Positions 23,700 through 35,958 are shown, numbered from the stretch's first letter. The stretch is 64,000 nt of DNA from Isoetes taiwanensis (GCA_021234155.1 JAJEKV010000131.1:496001-560000), one strand, 5' to 3'. Numbers and translations are program-made. Notes: generated from the sequence alone by a model not told the origin.

Positions 23700-24917
23700 G
23701 AGGTGGCAGAGCTCTTTCTTAGATTCACTGCGCGAGCTAGGGCGGTCGCTCACCGACTTAAATTTGGAGCAGGCCGTCTATTCCGCTCTTCCCAGGCAGC
23801 TCCCGTTTCTGTGTCTGATGGGGCCCTTTCGAAGCCTGATAAGGTGATATTTCTATAATTTGCTACTGCCTTTCCATGCTCCATTACTTTACTCGCAGTG
23901 AACTATATGGACTTACATCTTATTATAACACCTGAGGTGTTGTTCCCTTATGATCGCTTTATTGAGTACTTCAAATGGGATCGAATGCGGGCTCCATGTG
24001 GGCTCATAAATCTGGGCAACAGGTATCAGTACCCTTACCAAATGTTTTGTCTCTTTTAAGGTCTTTTTAGTGTATAGGTTCTTTTTTCTATTTTACCAGG
24101 TATTGCAAAATTTTGTTATATCTCAACTGCTTTTGAGGTTGTAATGGTGGTCATCTTTTCTGTTTTGCTGATTTTTCCATTTGATAATGTTCATTTAATG
24201 TGCTATCTAGATTTTGTTTTTAAGTATTTTTATTGTGTGTGTTTGTTGGAGGCATTGTTTGATGATAGTTGATAGTTGGTTGTGTCCTTGCTGTTTCTTT
24301 TAAAGCCATAGGAAACAAAATCGAGAGTTCCAGATACTGAAAAATGAATACTAAACAGAAGATTATGCAAGTCATATGACCATCATATCGTGTGTATGCT
24401 TATCTAGAATTCATTTGTTTCTGTTGCAGCTGTTTTGCAAATGTTATTCTTCTGTGTCTCACATACACGAGAGCACTCACTGCATATTTATTACAAAGGA
24501 GCCACCAGAAAGGGTGTAAGTAGATCCGAAATGTATTTGTCTCAACTATTCGAAGTCGTTATCATGTCTTTAGATGTTAATATTGGTTTCTTTCTTGGTA
24601 TAAAGGCAAACGAAATGATTAGTGCTTTATGTGCGAACTTGGAAATCATATACTACAAGCTTTTCAGAACCCACATCTGAATCCATTTTCACCCATTCAT
24701 ATTTTGTCACGTCTGCGTGACATTGAAAACCACCTTAGATCTGGAAGGCAAGAAGACGCACATGAGTTCATGAGGTATGAGAGTCTGGGCAAATTTGTGA
24801 ACTGGCTCAATGCAGTCAATCTGCTTAGATGAGGCTGGGGGTGAGAAAGTTGTAGATCCACATTCACAATTAACAACTTTAGTTCATTATATATTTGGTG
24901 GACTTCTGCAATCTCAA
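23700..24917 (+). pseudogene. Ubiquitin-specific protease (plant UBP15-19 type) fragment
   Basis: Exon-like blocks of the catalytic domain lie in order with splice signals. One ends SDGALSKPDK at 23,843. The next is about 23,936-24,022 (VLFPYDRFIEYFKWD, then CGLINLGN). 24,430-24,515 completes the Cys box ([19 protein letters not shown]). 24,606-24,774 holds CFMCELGNH, then SGRQEDAHEFM. 24,810-24,917 reads [15 protein letters not shown] and IFGGLLQSQ. The enzyme removes ubiquitin from proteins. Damage: TAG at 24,620-24,622 where the family has Trp before CFMCEL, and a 41-base frame-breaking stretch after 24,774 replacing about seven residues. The His box and the upstream MYND finger are absent. 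Introns are kept, so it was copied as DNA. A Helitron-type end lies 376 bp downstream, suggesting capture. Confidence 0.8.
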
Positions 24918-25257
24918 GTAATGAAACCTCCTTGGAAAGAATAAGGGAATTGGATCATCACTTAGAAAATGCAGTATGAAGACAAAATGTTTTGTCCTTA
25001 TGTGCAAGTGAAATGTTTCCACACAATGCCATATATAAGACATTGGAAATAAGTACAAAACAAACTCTTCAGATGTAAAAGATGTATTTGGCAATAGTAT
25101 TTGTTTTTTGTATCACATGTTTATCATTATTCTGCAAAATATGGAAACTGGAGTTTTCCAAGCTTAGATCCATTTAGTTCAATTTGGCAGGTTCACAACT
25201 GTGATCGTTCCGGCTTAATATCAAACCTTATTTAAGAAGAGTTGGACAAAAGAAATG

Positions 25258-25293
25258 TTCGCGGCGGCCTTGGCCGCCACGATAAATTTCTTG
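25258..25293 (+). mobile_element. Helitron-type 3' terminus, copy 1
   Basis: GGCGGCC (25,263-25,269) and GGCCGCC (25,272-25,278) form a hairpin around TT. It is followed by ACGATAAATTTCTTG and a T. A GC hairpin a few bases before CTRR, inserted before T, is the signature of Helitron 3' ends. The ubiquitin-protease fragment lies just upstream in the same orientation. Confidence 0.7.
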
Positions 25294-26690
25294 TATGAAC
25301 AATTTATAGTCAGCTACGATTTCTTGTTCGCTAGTGCCAAAATTCATATTTGGCGCAATGATATGCATTTAACCACTCAATTTTCATTGTTTAAATAAAG
25401 AAAACGATATTAAACAATATTATTGTTATGCCTCTAAAGTTTCCTGAAGGTAAAAATGCACCAGAACATATTAACAGTGGCAATCCTGCTTGCACCCAGG
25501 AGAGCACATCTATGCTTTAGCAGAAAATAACAACCCATAAATAATACAGTAATTTTAATGAAATAAGTCGCTAATAGACTCATTCACAAGGAATGCTTGA
25601 GTTCCTACTAATTAACAACTAATTGGGCCACCCGGAAACTCAATTTTTTTAGGGATATGGTCTACAGTCTTAGTGATAGTGATTTATGCATCCATATCGT
25701 ATCCCCCTGGAACTCCCTAATATTTTGCACGTACAAAATCAACACCATATAGTATATTGCCTGAAATCTTATAGTATTTTGCAAATCTTGTTATACAGTA
25801 TAACAAATTCTGTACATCCATACCCCACAAATGAGGAATTTTGTGTACGGTGTAGATTAAGGAATAAGGGGTGAATATGCCTATCCAATAGCTCTCGTTG
25901 CCCGGAGTCACCCCCCGTGTGAATATGCACCCAAACAAAAGGGGTTTTAAGGGGGAATTTAATTTAAAGGCGTGTAATGTAATAATTTTTGTTATAGGTT
26001 AAATTTTTTTTTTGCCCCTTCGGGACCAAAAACAAACAACATTACATCGCACTTGGATGAGTTGATGTTATCTAACATATATAACTCTCCTATGAAAATT
26101 CCTTTGGAATATTCTTTTTCGATGCCTCCTTCTAAAGGTGACACGTACCGTTCTGAGGAAAAAATACAGCGACAAAAAATAGGGAAAAAATCTGCTGGTT
26201 CCGGTGAGGCTGGATTCACCGCAATAGCGGCCCTGGCAGGGCATGGATCCACGTTGTGGCATTCCAATCCGCCATGCCCTAACTCTGTAGTTGCAGCGGT
26301 ACTTCCGTTTGCATTCATTTCAGTGTAGTCAGCCGGGGATCAAGGCGGTGAACGCTTCAGACGGTGCAAATCATCTGGGCCGCAATCTTAGCGGCCACAT
26401 TTTCTTCTAGAACATCTCCTGCGTCAAAGCTTTGAATCCTGGCAGTGGCCCTGTTCTGATCCAAGTTGTGGCAAGCTATCGGCCTTGGTTCCACAAGCTG
26501 GACACTGCTCCGACGATTTTGTCCGACTACTTCTGCCTTGCCCGACAAGATAAAGCATGAAAATGATTTCGTACTTTGATTTGTAGTTCGGCTATGCGCT
26601 TCTCCAGTCTTTGAAGCGATCTTTCGAGAAGCGCTTTCAGGTAAAATTGCAGCTAAAGCCCCTCTTTTTGTGAATCTTTTTAGAATACCG
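25294..26690. other. AT-rich spacer, no gene; probable 5' part of the next Helitron
   Basis: 25,640-25,730 resembles the reverse strand of 5300-5375. A GAATATGC-CCAAACAAAAGGGG segment occurs near 25,925. 26,040-26,560 has higher GC and short open frames on both strands, none recognisable. I could not locate a Helitron 5' TC end. Confidence 0.35.
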
Positions 26691-26699
26691 TTAGTGCAG

Positions 26700-27560
26700 A
26701 GGATGAATCAATGCCTCTTGGGTATGTTGCTCTTGGGCTAGACAGTTCTAAAAATTTATCTAGTGGGTATGATGATGGCAAAGAAAATGGTATTAATTAT
26801 GCAAGGATAGCAGATATAAAGCCACGTTTGATTAAGACCTTGGAGAAGAGATCTTTCCATGACTTATTTTCTACAGCATCTCGCCTACTTTGTCTAATTA
26901 TGCTGCAGACATGGTGGCACTCATTATTACTCCAACTGTTTCTAGAGCAAGCCTTTGCATATGCAATGGGAAAATATTAGACGGTCTCCATTTTTTGGAG
27001 GCAAACCAGTTGTGGCACAATTATAGCCAGGGATCAATTTGAAGAATTATAAATATATAACTAGGTCTTTCAATCGTACTTTTGTGCGCTTATGTGAAAT
27101 TAATAGGAGATGTGCAAACATTATGCTCAAGCCTAGTAGGGGGAAAGAATTGATTGAAAGACCTGAAAAATGTCTACATGCTTTAACTTATGAATTGAGA
27201 TCATACTTCTGGCTACGAGCATCATGATTGATTATTACTCTTTGTATTTTCAAAACGATTTGTTAGCTTTGCAACCCTTCTTTGCGCAGGTGGCTGTTTA
27301 CAGAAGAATGGTAAAATGATAAAATGGTAAGGTTCCTGTATTCCATGTTGCTCATTTACTGTTTTATGAATTTATTATTCTATTGTTACAGGGTATTTAT
27401 GAATATACAAATGAAATTCAAGCTCCTTTCTTCATGGCTTTTCGATGTGCAAAAATTATGCTCAAACCTGAAAATGGAGGCAAGGAATTGACAATCATTT
27501 GCATTCTTTAAGTTATCACTTGATATCTCATTGGCTCTCCATTGAGTGGGTAACATAACT
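26700..27560 (+). pseudogene. Alkaline/neutral invertase pseudogene, rearranged
   Basis: The cytosolic/organellar invertase (GH100) splits sucrose. Recognisable fragments: SMPLGYVALGLDS and KPRLIKTLEKRSFHDLFS (26,710-26,870, resembling the variable N-terminus); WENIRRSPFFGGKPVV, matching AWEALRRSxVxFRGKPVG (26,965-27,015), then TIIARDQ in another frame; RRCANIMLKPSRGKELIER and CLHALTYELRSYFWL (27,105-27,222); FATLLCAGGC near 27,270, matching FPTLLCADGC; and EIQAPFFMAFRCAKIMLKPE (27,413-27,472), then a frameshifted HLHSLSYHL near 27,495. The RCA-MLKP/HAL-YH block is present twice, and the first copy sits before the LLCADGC block, so order is scrambled. Stops and frameshifts make it dead. A Helitron-type end follows at 28,123. 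Confidence 0.75.
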
Positions 27561-28087
27561 TTGATAACTTCAGTTTGGAGATTGGAGATCAAGTCAATGT
27601 GGAGAAGTTCTGAGAATTTGTTACTTACTACAGATATCCAAGAGTCAGTTTATGGATTTCTCAGCCTTTGTTGCTAAAATTAGTTACGTTCGTGACAGTG
27701 TGTTGGTGTACTACTCTAATGTTTTATATAAGATGACACGTCATTAAGACCTTGGTATATTTGCGCCATAATATTGTCATCGTTCTATCTTGAGCTAGGT
27801 AGAACTATAAATTAGGAATTAAACTTTTTCGTGGCATTATATTTTGACTTATGTTGATGAGGCAACCCATGCGTCTTCCACAACAAACTCTCTGACACGT
27901 GGCACCATCACTCGGGTCACCAGTAGAAAACATTATTCATGCCACCAATAGCTAACATAGCAACCATTAATTTAAATGTATCTCATTAACTTCAATACCT
28001 TCTTTTATAATGGCTTAAATTAGAACAAAATTCAAATGTCCACATATACTGTCAAACGAAGAAGTGAGTCAGTTGGGAAGAGAAATG

Positions 28088-28123
28088 TTCGCGGCGGCCT
28101 TGGCCGCCGCGATAAATTTCTTG
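28088..28123 (+). mobile_element. Helitron-type 3' terminus, copy 2 (best preserved)
   Basis: Perfect 10-bp arms CGCGGCGGCC (28,090-28,099) and GGCCGCCGCG (28,102-28,111) around TT, then ATAAATTTCTTG ending at 28,123 before T. It shares the lead-in GAAATGTTCG with copy 1. The invertase pseudogene lies upstream in the same orientation. Confidence 0.75.
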
Positions 28124-28338
28124 TATTGTGTAATTACTAATATGTCGGATGTAAAACATATAGCAATACCTAATATATAGGATTACAACAAATAAAAACA
28201 AAAACTTATATGAAGCCTAAGTAACTATAATGTTATAGCATAATATAATTTAATTACATGCGCTTTAAAAGCATATATTATTTATAAATTTATTTAGTCA
28301 TTGAAGATAGTAAAAGTAGTATATCAATTTTGAAGCAT

Positions 28339-30194
28339 TCAATATGGATAGCAGCTTAAGATGCGATACACATCTTGGTTGATTTGCCTATCAAACAACC
28401 TGCAGAGGGCAGTTAGTCTATTTACTTGCGCACGTAATTGCCTCCGCTGATCTATGTCCAAACGAATGTGCGCATCAAGAATGAAGTTCTCAATTGAGTT
28501 CAGTGCGTTACGGATTTGTTGCATAGACGAGCGCATGTCATTGATGTATCCAACTAACCACAGTGACATAACGTCAATAGGGTCCTCGCCATGTGGAGGT
28601 GGTGGTTGTGCTAATGGCGGAGGAACTAAGTAAACTTGAACTTCAACCGTTGGGCTTTCTGGTACTATGATAATTTCGGGCTCCACATTATTGCTTACTT
28701 TAGGAATGACGAGGATGTCACGTGGAGGTGATTCATTGGGGGGGTCTATAACCTGCATGTTAACAAAACAAATTGATGAAATTGAGAAAATGAGAACGTA
28801 ATGAAATAATATGTTATTATACTAGATATTGAACTAGATGGCAATTACTATAGTATTCTATTCAATACCCGTAAGTGTCACTCTGCTGCAAAAGATGAGT
28901 TCCAGTTGGTGAGGATAATTTCGTTATCACCCAAATCTCTAACTACAATTGTGTTTTGGAGTCTGTCTACAATATGTGCTTCAATGATTTCGTCTGGATC
29001 TTCGTTAACAGGCTGGTGCTCGTCAAAGTACCTTGGTGGATTAGCAAATGGATTACTGCTACGGGCTCTTGACGGGCATGCTGGATCATTATTCGGTGGC
29101 CCATAAAAAACTAACGATACTTTTTCACGGGTTGCTTGGAATGGGTTCATCATTAGATCATATGCAGCTTCAACTTTTCTTTGGTCTACGTTTTGGCCAT
29201 TAGTAGGTATAGCCCATTGTGTGCTGAGACAGAACTTTCTTGTCTTGATCATCTCTGTGATTGTGAATGTCAGGGGTGGCTTACGACGATTGGCCATGCG
29301 ATAATTTGGAAAGTGACGGACTTTGAGGAGTAAGTTTTTAGGATCTAGACAAACCTCATCTTTTATTTCTCCTGCTCCATACATCGCATATCTTTCTTTC
29401 CCTCTCATCAATTCTGCTGATGAGACATTATGCATGCGTACTTGAAATGAGGCTTTCCAAAGTTCTTCATGCAATAACCTAACATACCTTCAAAGCAATG
29501 CAGCTTTGTGTCCTTTAATGTCCTGCACATTATTTTAGCTCCAGCTGGCTTTGTGGTGTTCCATCTCATAGCTACTTTGAGTAATGCTGCAGCACCATGG
29601 ACTCCTACTGTTTTGAGTTTGGCTGTGGCTTGGAAGTGCAAATGATCTAGATTTGATCCACGCTCTGTTACAAGTAATCCTGCATGACAATGCTCAATAA
29701 AGAACTCTAAGATATTGTCTATCAATTTTGGATAAACATCTGTGCCCCCAATTTCTATTGTTATGGATACATCTCCACCAACTGGCCCTTTAGTTTTGTG
29801 TTGTTGCTTGTTCTTCCCCTGCTTCTTTGTTCTCTTTCTTTTTTTTTTTTTTGGTTATTTTCAAAATAATATGTGTCACTTGGGCTATACGTATGAATGC
29901 TAATCAAATCTGTATCATCATCTTCAATAAGGAGTTGCTTTTCTTTTCTTGTCTGCCTGACAGGACTGCAATCTCTAATAGGGCTAGATGGTCCAGGATC
30001 TTGATGTGGCGAGACTTATTTAGATGTAATGTGTTGCAAAATACCTCAACACGTTCGTTGATTTGCGCATCTTCAGCTTCGATGACATTTTCTTGTGCAG
30101 GGTGATTTATCTCATACGTGATGCCTTCTGCCTGCATGACTCCCATTCATGATGTTGAGCCTGGGCCTCGTCTGTTTCGTGCCATTCGTCTCAT
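28339..30194 (-). pseudogene. Replitron-like HUH endonuclease (Rep) gene, lightly damaged
   Basis: The minus-strand frame starts MRRMARNRRGPG at 30,194, meets one TGA (30,149-30,147) and continues to about 29,960. After a frameshift it passes a Lys-rich nuclear-localisation-like segment (KKKKKRKRTKKQGK, about 29,850) into the catalytic core: HUH motif HLHFQ (29,644-29,630), LHCFEGMLGYCMKNFGKPHF with a YxxK motif (YCMK, 29,476-29,465). After a second frameshift near 29,445 it enters a C-terminal domain (MHNVSSAELMRGKERYAMYG, about 29,430; AAYDLMMNPF). A TGA ends this frame at about 28,878. An acceptor-like TTAACATGCAG precedes the last open frame at 28,755-28,339 (proline-rich, then helical), a likely final exon. 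The order HLH then YxxK and the GYCMK-FGKPHF wording match the Replitron group of rolling-circle-type transposons. No helicase is seen, unlike Helitrons. Confidence 0.7.
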
Positions 30195-31480
30195 TGTAAT
30201 ATCTAGATCTAATATCAACCATTAAAAAAACAACACAATTGTTAATAACTAGTAATGGTAGTAATAATATGAGTAACACAAGCTTCTAATACTAGTAAAC
30301 CATAAAAACTAATATAGTAAATGTTATGATATTAGATATTGCTAGATATTGTAGCATTTTATTTTTGCATAGAAACTTAAACAATGGCCATAATGGTAGA
30401 TATTGAAAGGAAGGGTGAGATTTTAAATTTTGAAGCTTAAAGAATGGGCAGTAGATATTTGAAAGGAAGGGCGACATTTAAAATTTTAAAGGGAAATAGT
30501 TAAGGAAAGAATGGGATTTTTGAGACAAAAGAAATTAGGGCACAGTTAGGGTTTCTGCAATCGATGATGGCAGCTGCTTGCTTGAAGACATGGAAATCCG
30601 ATCGAACAGGGCAATCTGAGGGCGGAATGTAACTGTGGTGTTGGTAGATGTTGAAAACGGAATATCTTAACATGCTAGACACAGGTTCCGGAGGGTTTAC
30701 AGAAGAAAAGGTCAGCAGATGTGGCTATGGCGGCTAATGGCTCCAATTTCAAGATAAAACTTCAAGATCTGGCTATGGCGGCCAAGCTATGTCAGGCACA
30801 TTCTGGCTATGGCAGGCTAGATATTCATGGCTCCAGTTTTGGACTAAGGGGCCAATGCTTTTCAGAGGTAAAGTTGAGGAAGATAAACATAGGGAAAAAC
30901 TGCAAGATCTATCTCCATCTCCAATTTTGCATGCTAGATATTTGCCTGCAGGTTTCGGATTTTGAAAAGCAAGACCAAATAACACAACACCAAATCTGAA
31001 ATGTTACAAAAAGATGAATGAAGAACAAAAACAGAATAAGAATGGTTTTTTTTAATATATGCCATGAAAGATCATGGAATTCAGGGAACTAACGCTGTTA
31101 AACAGAATCAAGAATGGATTTTCTTATTGAGATTGCTTCTGGAGTGGTGCTAAATAAAAATAAGTGTGCTATAATTCTCGATACTCACCTGACTGACATG
31201 CAAAGGATTAAAATGCTAAATAAACAAGCTGCCACAACCATTTTGAGTATTCCCTAGCTTTAACAGATCTCTGAATGGGCTATGGGTACCAATAGTATCA
31301 AACAAAAAAAGAAACTCTCAGCATAGTCTTGGTTAGCAGAATAGAAATTGCTAATGCTGTAATTGGAAACACCCATGTGTATTCCTCCTCTACTATTGTG
31401 GGAGATAAAGCTTCATACAAACAGATTGAGAGTGCTATCTGAAAATTTATTTGGCCAATGTTAGTCTTGTACGTCCAGGT
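30195..31480. other. Spacer, probable left part of the Replitron-like element
   Basis: AT-rich. Short repeats of TAGATATTG-like and GGAAGGG-like units occur at 30,330-30,480. Direct repeats of a GGCTATGGCGGC / GCAAGATCT-type phrase occur around 30,720-30,940. No convincing ORF. Confidence 0.35.
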
Positions 31481-31489
31481 ACAGGACTA

Positions 31490-32710
31490 TTCATGAAGAC
31501 CACGGATCAGGGCAGGAATAAGGGACCAGGTCAAGCATCGGGAAGTAGACCCCTGCCCACGACGAATACCACGCCTAAGACCATGCCAGGGTCCAAGAAG
31601 AGACAGAGAACAGATAAATGACGGCCCTGCAGAAGTACAGTCCAGAATCAGCGTGATTCCAAGCACATAAAGAAGGCACTATCAGATTCCCGAAAAATCT
31701 GGCTTTGATCCATGAGTTGGTAGCGTGATCTTGCAAACGGTGCAACATGTGCAATCGTGCCACTGAAGAGTGCACTCTTTCACATCCCACACCCTTTAGA
31801 CAGAAAATGGTCTTCCAGGTGCAGACCATGCCACAGCAGCAACCATCGTATATACCTCAGCAATATCAACAAGCTCAGCAACCTCAACAATCTAGGGGTC
31901 AAGGCCCCCGACAACCTTTTGATCCTTCCAAGGCTCAGTGCTATCACTGCCAAGAATAGGGTCATACCACCATGGCATGCCCTCAGCTTCCTCAAGTCCA
32001 AGTTCAACTTCCAAGTACAAATCAAAGGCCACCTCAACAACAGCGCCCTCAGCAAGCAGCATCGACCTCTACTCCTCTGGATCAACAAGCTCAATAAGAA
32101 ATTCATCAGGCTCTCAATCCTCCGGTGCAACAGTCCAATTGGGTTGGTTTGGTTTCTCGCCAGACCAAGGCCTCACGTCCTTTGACGATCATACCTCACG
32201 ACACGCAACCTGCGTTTGTTGTCGACATGATTCCACATGAGGACACAAAAAAGGTCCATTTTGTGCACGCTTGCAAATGTTCATGCCACCACGCGTGCTC
32301 AGCAGCGTCAAGAAACACCATCCTTGTCTAAAAGCCCACGCTCTCAGCAGTATCCCAATATTGCTGCAGAGGTTGAGCTTCTCAATGAGGTTTCAACTTC
32401 CTTGCCTCAGACCCCTACACCTTTGGATCCCGCTGATCCATTTTCTCATGTTCTCTTGGAACTCCAAGAAGAGCTCGCCAAAATCAAGATTCCCTTGAGC
32501 CTTGCCACTATTCTCAAACTCTGTCCTGCTCTCAAAGAACAGTTGCCCCTACCCGCTGTTTTGGTAGGAGCAGTGGCTACTTCAACCCCCACGGTGCATG
32601 CCATGGTGAGCAACCAACAGATCAATCATGTCCAAATTGATGGAGGTAGTGCTGTCAACCTCATTACAGACAAGCTTCGGAAGCAATTGGGCATCAAGCA
32701 CTTCTAGACA
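31490..32710 (+). mobile_element. LTR-retrotransposon Gag-protease remnant
   Basis: A Gln/Pro-rich Gag C-terminus (31,800-31,920) leads into a zinc knuckle C-x2-C-x4-H-x4-C (31,939-31,980) whose middle holds a TAG at 31,957-31,959. A proline/glutamine linker follows. After frame changes a 156-codon frame (32,237-32,707) contains DPFSHVLLELQEELAKIKIP and the aspartic-protease start QIDGGSAVNLI (DGGS at 32,639-32,650), in place of the usual DTGS/DSGS. The sequence ends with a stop at 32,707 and no reverse transcriptase follows. It is a Ty3-type fragment by arrangement. Confidence 0.65.
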
Positions 32711-34260
32711 TGCTAACTTCTGGTTTAAGCTACAATTTTCACAGATGGTCTTATTTTTGTCAGAACAATTTATTTTACCTTTAGCATTGTTTTTTGAAAC
32801 ATAAGTACCTTGCTATCTACTCATGCTCCCCAGTCAGAGTCATCCACGTAAAAAGTTGAGCCTTTGCTTTTGGTCAACACAAAGAAGACGGGATTGGCAT
32901 GCTGGTGCTTAAACCTTTTGTGAATTCACAACTTTGATGTGGTTTGGGGCTTAGGAAAAGCATGTTGATGATCCACATTAGTAGTTTGAATGAAGTTTGA
33001 GTCTATATAAAGCAATGCATGTGAGTACAAAACTGGAACATATAGGGTCAATAAAGAAGCAAAAAGACATTGGATTCTAATGAGAAAATCAGTAGATAAG
33101 TACAACAAAGGGATAAGAAAGAAGTAGATAAGGCATTAAGTTTTAATCATGAAAGTCACGAACTTTATTCAAACGCATGGAAGCAAGGGTCAATTCATAA
33201 GCTCCACAACGTATAATGCTCCATAAGACATAAGCAAGTCATAACTACAACATCCAAAGTCAACTACACTCAAATTCCTTATAGCTGCAGCAACACATAA
33301 GCAAGTCACAACTACAATAAAAAACCATCATTAGTAAAACACATACATAATGCGCATTTAACGCTCTTTTATGTGAACCTACAAAGGAACACGGGTCCTC
33401 ATACCAAGGATAACCCTGGAGCCATTGGACATCAACCTCCTGCCCTTCAAGCGAAGGCAGTTCCCTGTAATAATTATATTTACATCTTTGTATGAAGTCC
33501 TTGGCTTATTTTAGTTGTCTACAGGTCATTTTCTCATACAATATGAAGATGAACTATGGAGTAACAAGGTCATTAAGCTAAGCCAATAGTTTGATCATTT
33601 CCTTGCAATTATTTATCTGCAACTCTCAATAAGGTAATCTTCTATATATTCTATCTGGTATTTGTTTCAAAATTAGACCTTCTTGAGAAGTTAAAATTCT
33701 CGGTCAATGCATCCATTGCAGACTTCAAGTTTAGGAAGAAGATTTTGTTTTTCCTTTTCTTTAACTTTGCAAATTAGAGCTTAATGGCTAGGGTTTGAAG
33801 AACATTTTCACAAGGTCATGAGTAATCTTAAAATTGCATTTTCCATTTGTATAAGATATATGCTGCGTAATGCTCTAAGTAAGGACATGTCGGTACTTTT
33901 ATAAATATGCTGCAAAGGGGCTTGAATTGGGCATTAGACTGTTTTGTATGTTGCAGAGAATTGATGATGATGCCTCTGAATACTGCTCTACAAAGTTACA
34001 TATAGTACTGAGAACATAAAATTAAGAAATTATAGGCATGCATATGAATGTTATAGGGACATATTATTGTTATACAATATGCGATAGAGTCAATTGAAAC
34101 AGTAACACCCTTGGTTTATTTCAATTGTTGGCATTTTCTGGGTTCATCATGGATGTGTCGTTGCATTGCCAATATTTCTTTTATTCTAGAATGGGGCTCG
34201 CATGAAACCAACAAACCGTAGATAGATAGGCTTCTCATTCATCTCAGCAGATTTTCTACA
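32711..34260. other. Gene-free AT-rich stretch
   Basis: No coding signal that I can support on either strand. A short phrase (CATAAGCAAGTCA-ACTACA) is repeated at about 33,230 and 33,296. Confidence 0.4.
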
Positions 34261-34378
34261 ATGGTGGACAGTGGGTAGCCGCACACATGCGAACTACCCA
34301 CGAAAAATAAAGGGAAAATCCAATTATATCATTTGGACCCCAAAAAATACAATGCTAATAGATGTGTGGCTGGTGTAC

Positions 34379-35942
34379 TGTGACATTCCAGCACAGTATA
34401 CGGTCCCAGGACGTATACTGTACTGCCTCGTCACGCGTACACGCCACTCCGACTGACGTGTACGCCAACGTGTAGCCAGGCGGGTAGCCCCTAGGGGGCA
34501 ACTTGCAAGGTATGTGCACTTATTAATGTGCACATTTACCAATGTGCACATTTATTAAGGTGCACACCTTTTCATGTGGATACATTTATGCCACCTAGCC
34601 ATTAAAGGCAAGTGGGCCATTCCCAATTATCCCACATGCCTAAAGGGATAATTGGAAACCCTAGCCCTAACCATTTGTCTATATAGGTTAAGGAAACCCT
34701 AACTTGCCATTTTCGTCCATAGGGTTTTAGAGCTCTGTTTTGGCCGCCCCAGGAGCCAAAACTGCCTCCCAGACTCTGCCCAAGCGAATTGCACCATTAG
34801 ATTCGAGCAGCTCAGCAGGATGGTCGAACTCAGGTCAGGAGGAGCAACCCAAGGATCATGTATTTAGTTAATCTAATAGCTTAAACCGTCTTCCAGTCAT
34901 AGAATCAGTAGGTTTAGCCAATCAAATTGCCCATAGTAGCCATCTAGATCCTCAGATCCCAGACACTAACTAAAGAACCTATCTCTATGATATAGATTAG
35001 ATCTAGTTCTTTAGTTCTTCTGTGATGTATATGGATGATGTATCTCTGTGAACTCCTTGTATTGGGAAGGGGGGTAGAGGCCCTAAAGCTTGGTAGTTGA
35101 TGCTCTAGAGTAGCCTCTCTAGCACACTGTAGATTCGGCCTGTGTACAAGAACCACACCTGGTTGTGGGTGAAGGGGCCAGACTGGCTGAGAAGGAGGTT
35201 CGTGTTCTGACTCTTGAACGATCCCTCTGGTGTGTAAGGCCTACCGGGGATCATTGTGACTAGGTCTAATGGCTTACCACTAAGAGTGGGTAAGGCATGG
35301 ACTCGACACCCGTGAAGTGGTGTTCACTTTCCAGTGGGTTCAGTCGAATACGGGCAGTGGCCCTCTAGTCACCTTGAGTCAGCATGTAGATCTCTGGAGG
35401 GAGTGATCCCTACCTGCCCCATCGAACCGGGAGATGAAACCCGTGAATAGCCCCTTTGGCTATGCATCCGGCTGGCTCTGATCGTCCCAACACTTTTCAG
35501 CCTACTCGCAAAGTGTGCACGGGAGGGGCGGATGGAGTGGACTACCCTAAGCCATGTTCTCATGCCCGCCCAAATCCATTGCCATGAATTCTCGTGCGCA
35601 ATGAACTCTGGAGACCCAAGCCGTCAGTCATTCCTTTGAGTCTGAGCCTTGGGTAGGATTCCCCATGTGATGTGCTGATCTTTGTCTATGCAGATATGTG
35701 GAGAACCATCCTTCGTGATGGTCATATGATGTTGATGTATGTACTACTGACATATATGTTTACGCTTCCGCAGCTAGGTAGGCCATGAGGGAGACAGGGT
35801 AAATGACCCCTTCATTCTTCCCACTGGAACTCTTCAAGGTTGCAGTGATACGTGGAGGGCCCTATATTAGCATGGAGCTGGTATGGGGGATGAACTCCTG
35901 TTTGTATACGGTGAGTGCACCGTATATGAGCAGGGGACGTCA
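34379..35942 (+). repeat. 5' LTR (1564 bp)
   Basis: Starts TGTGACATTCC and ends GGGGACGTCA. It shares long near-identical tracts with 44,519-46,074, for example the block around CTAGGGGGCAACTTGCAAGG followed by repeated AATGTGCACATTTA units. Contains GTGGATACATTTATGCCACC and other blocks also seen in the solo LTR near 4-5 kb. Confidence 0.88.
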
Positions 35943-35945
35943 CAG

Positions 35946-35958
35946 TGGTATCAGAGCA
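35946..35958 (+). promoter_or_regulatory. Primer binding site for initiator tRNA-Met
   Basis: TGGTATCAGAGCA, three bases after the LTR end, is complementary to the 3' end of plant initiator methionine tRNA. This is the primer used by most plant Ty1 and Ty3 elements. Confidence 0.9.

Noticed and set aside
29408-29725. HLHFQ/YCMK protein as an integrated geminivirus-type Rep
   Set aside because: The surrounding wording (GYCMK-FGKPHF and the downstream MHNVSSAEL domain) and the lack of a superfamily 3 helicase fit a Replitron-like transposon better.
30150-30194. MARNRRGPG start of the Replitron-like gene as a third H3-tail mimic
   Set aside because: Only M-A-R is shared; K4, T6, R8 and K9 are absent, so the likeness is trivial.
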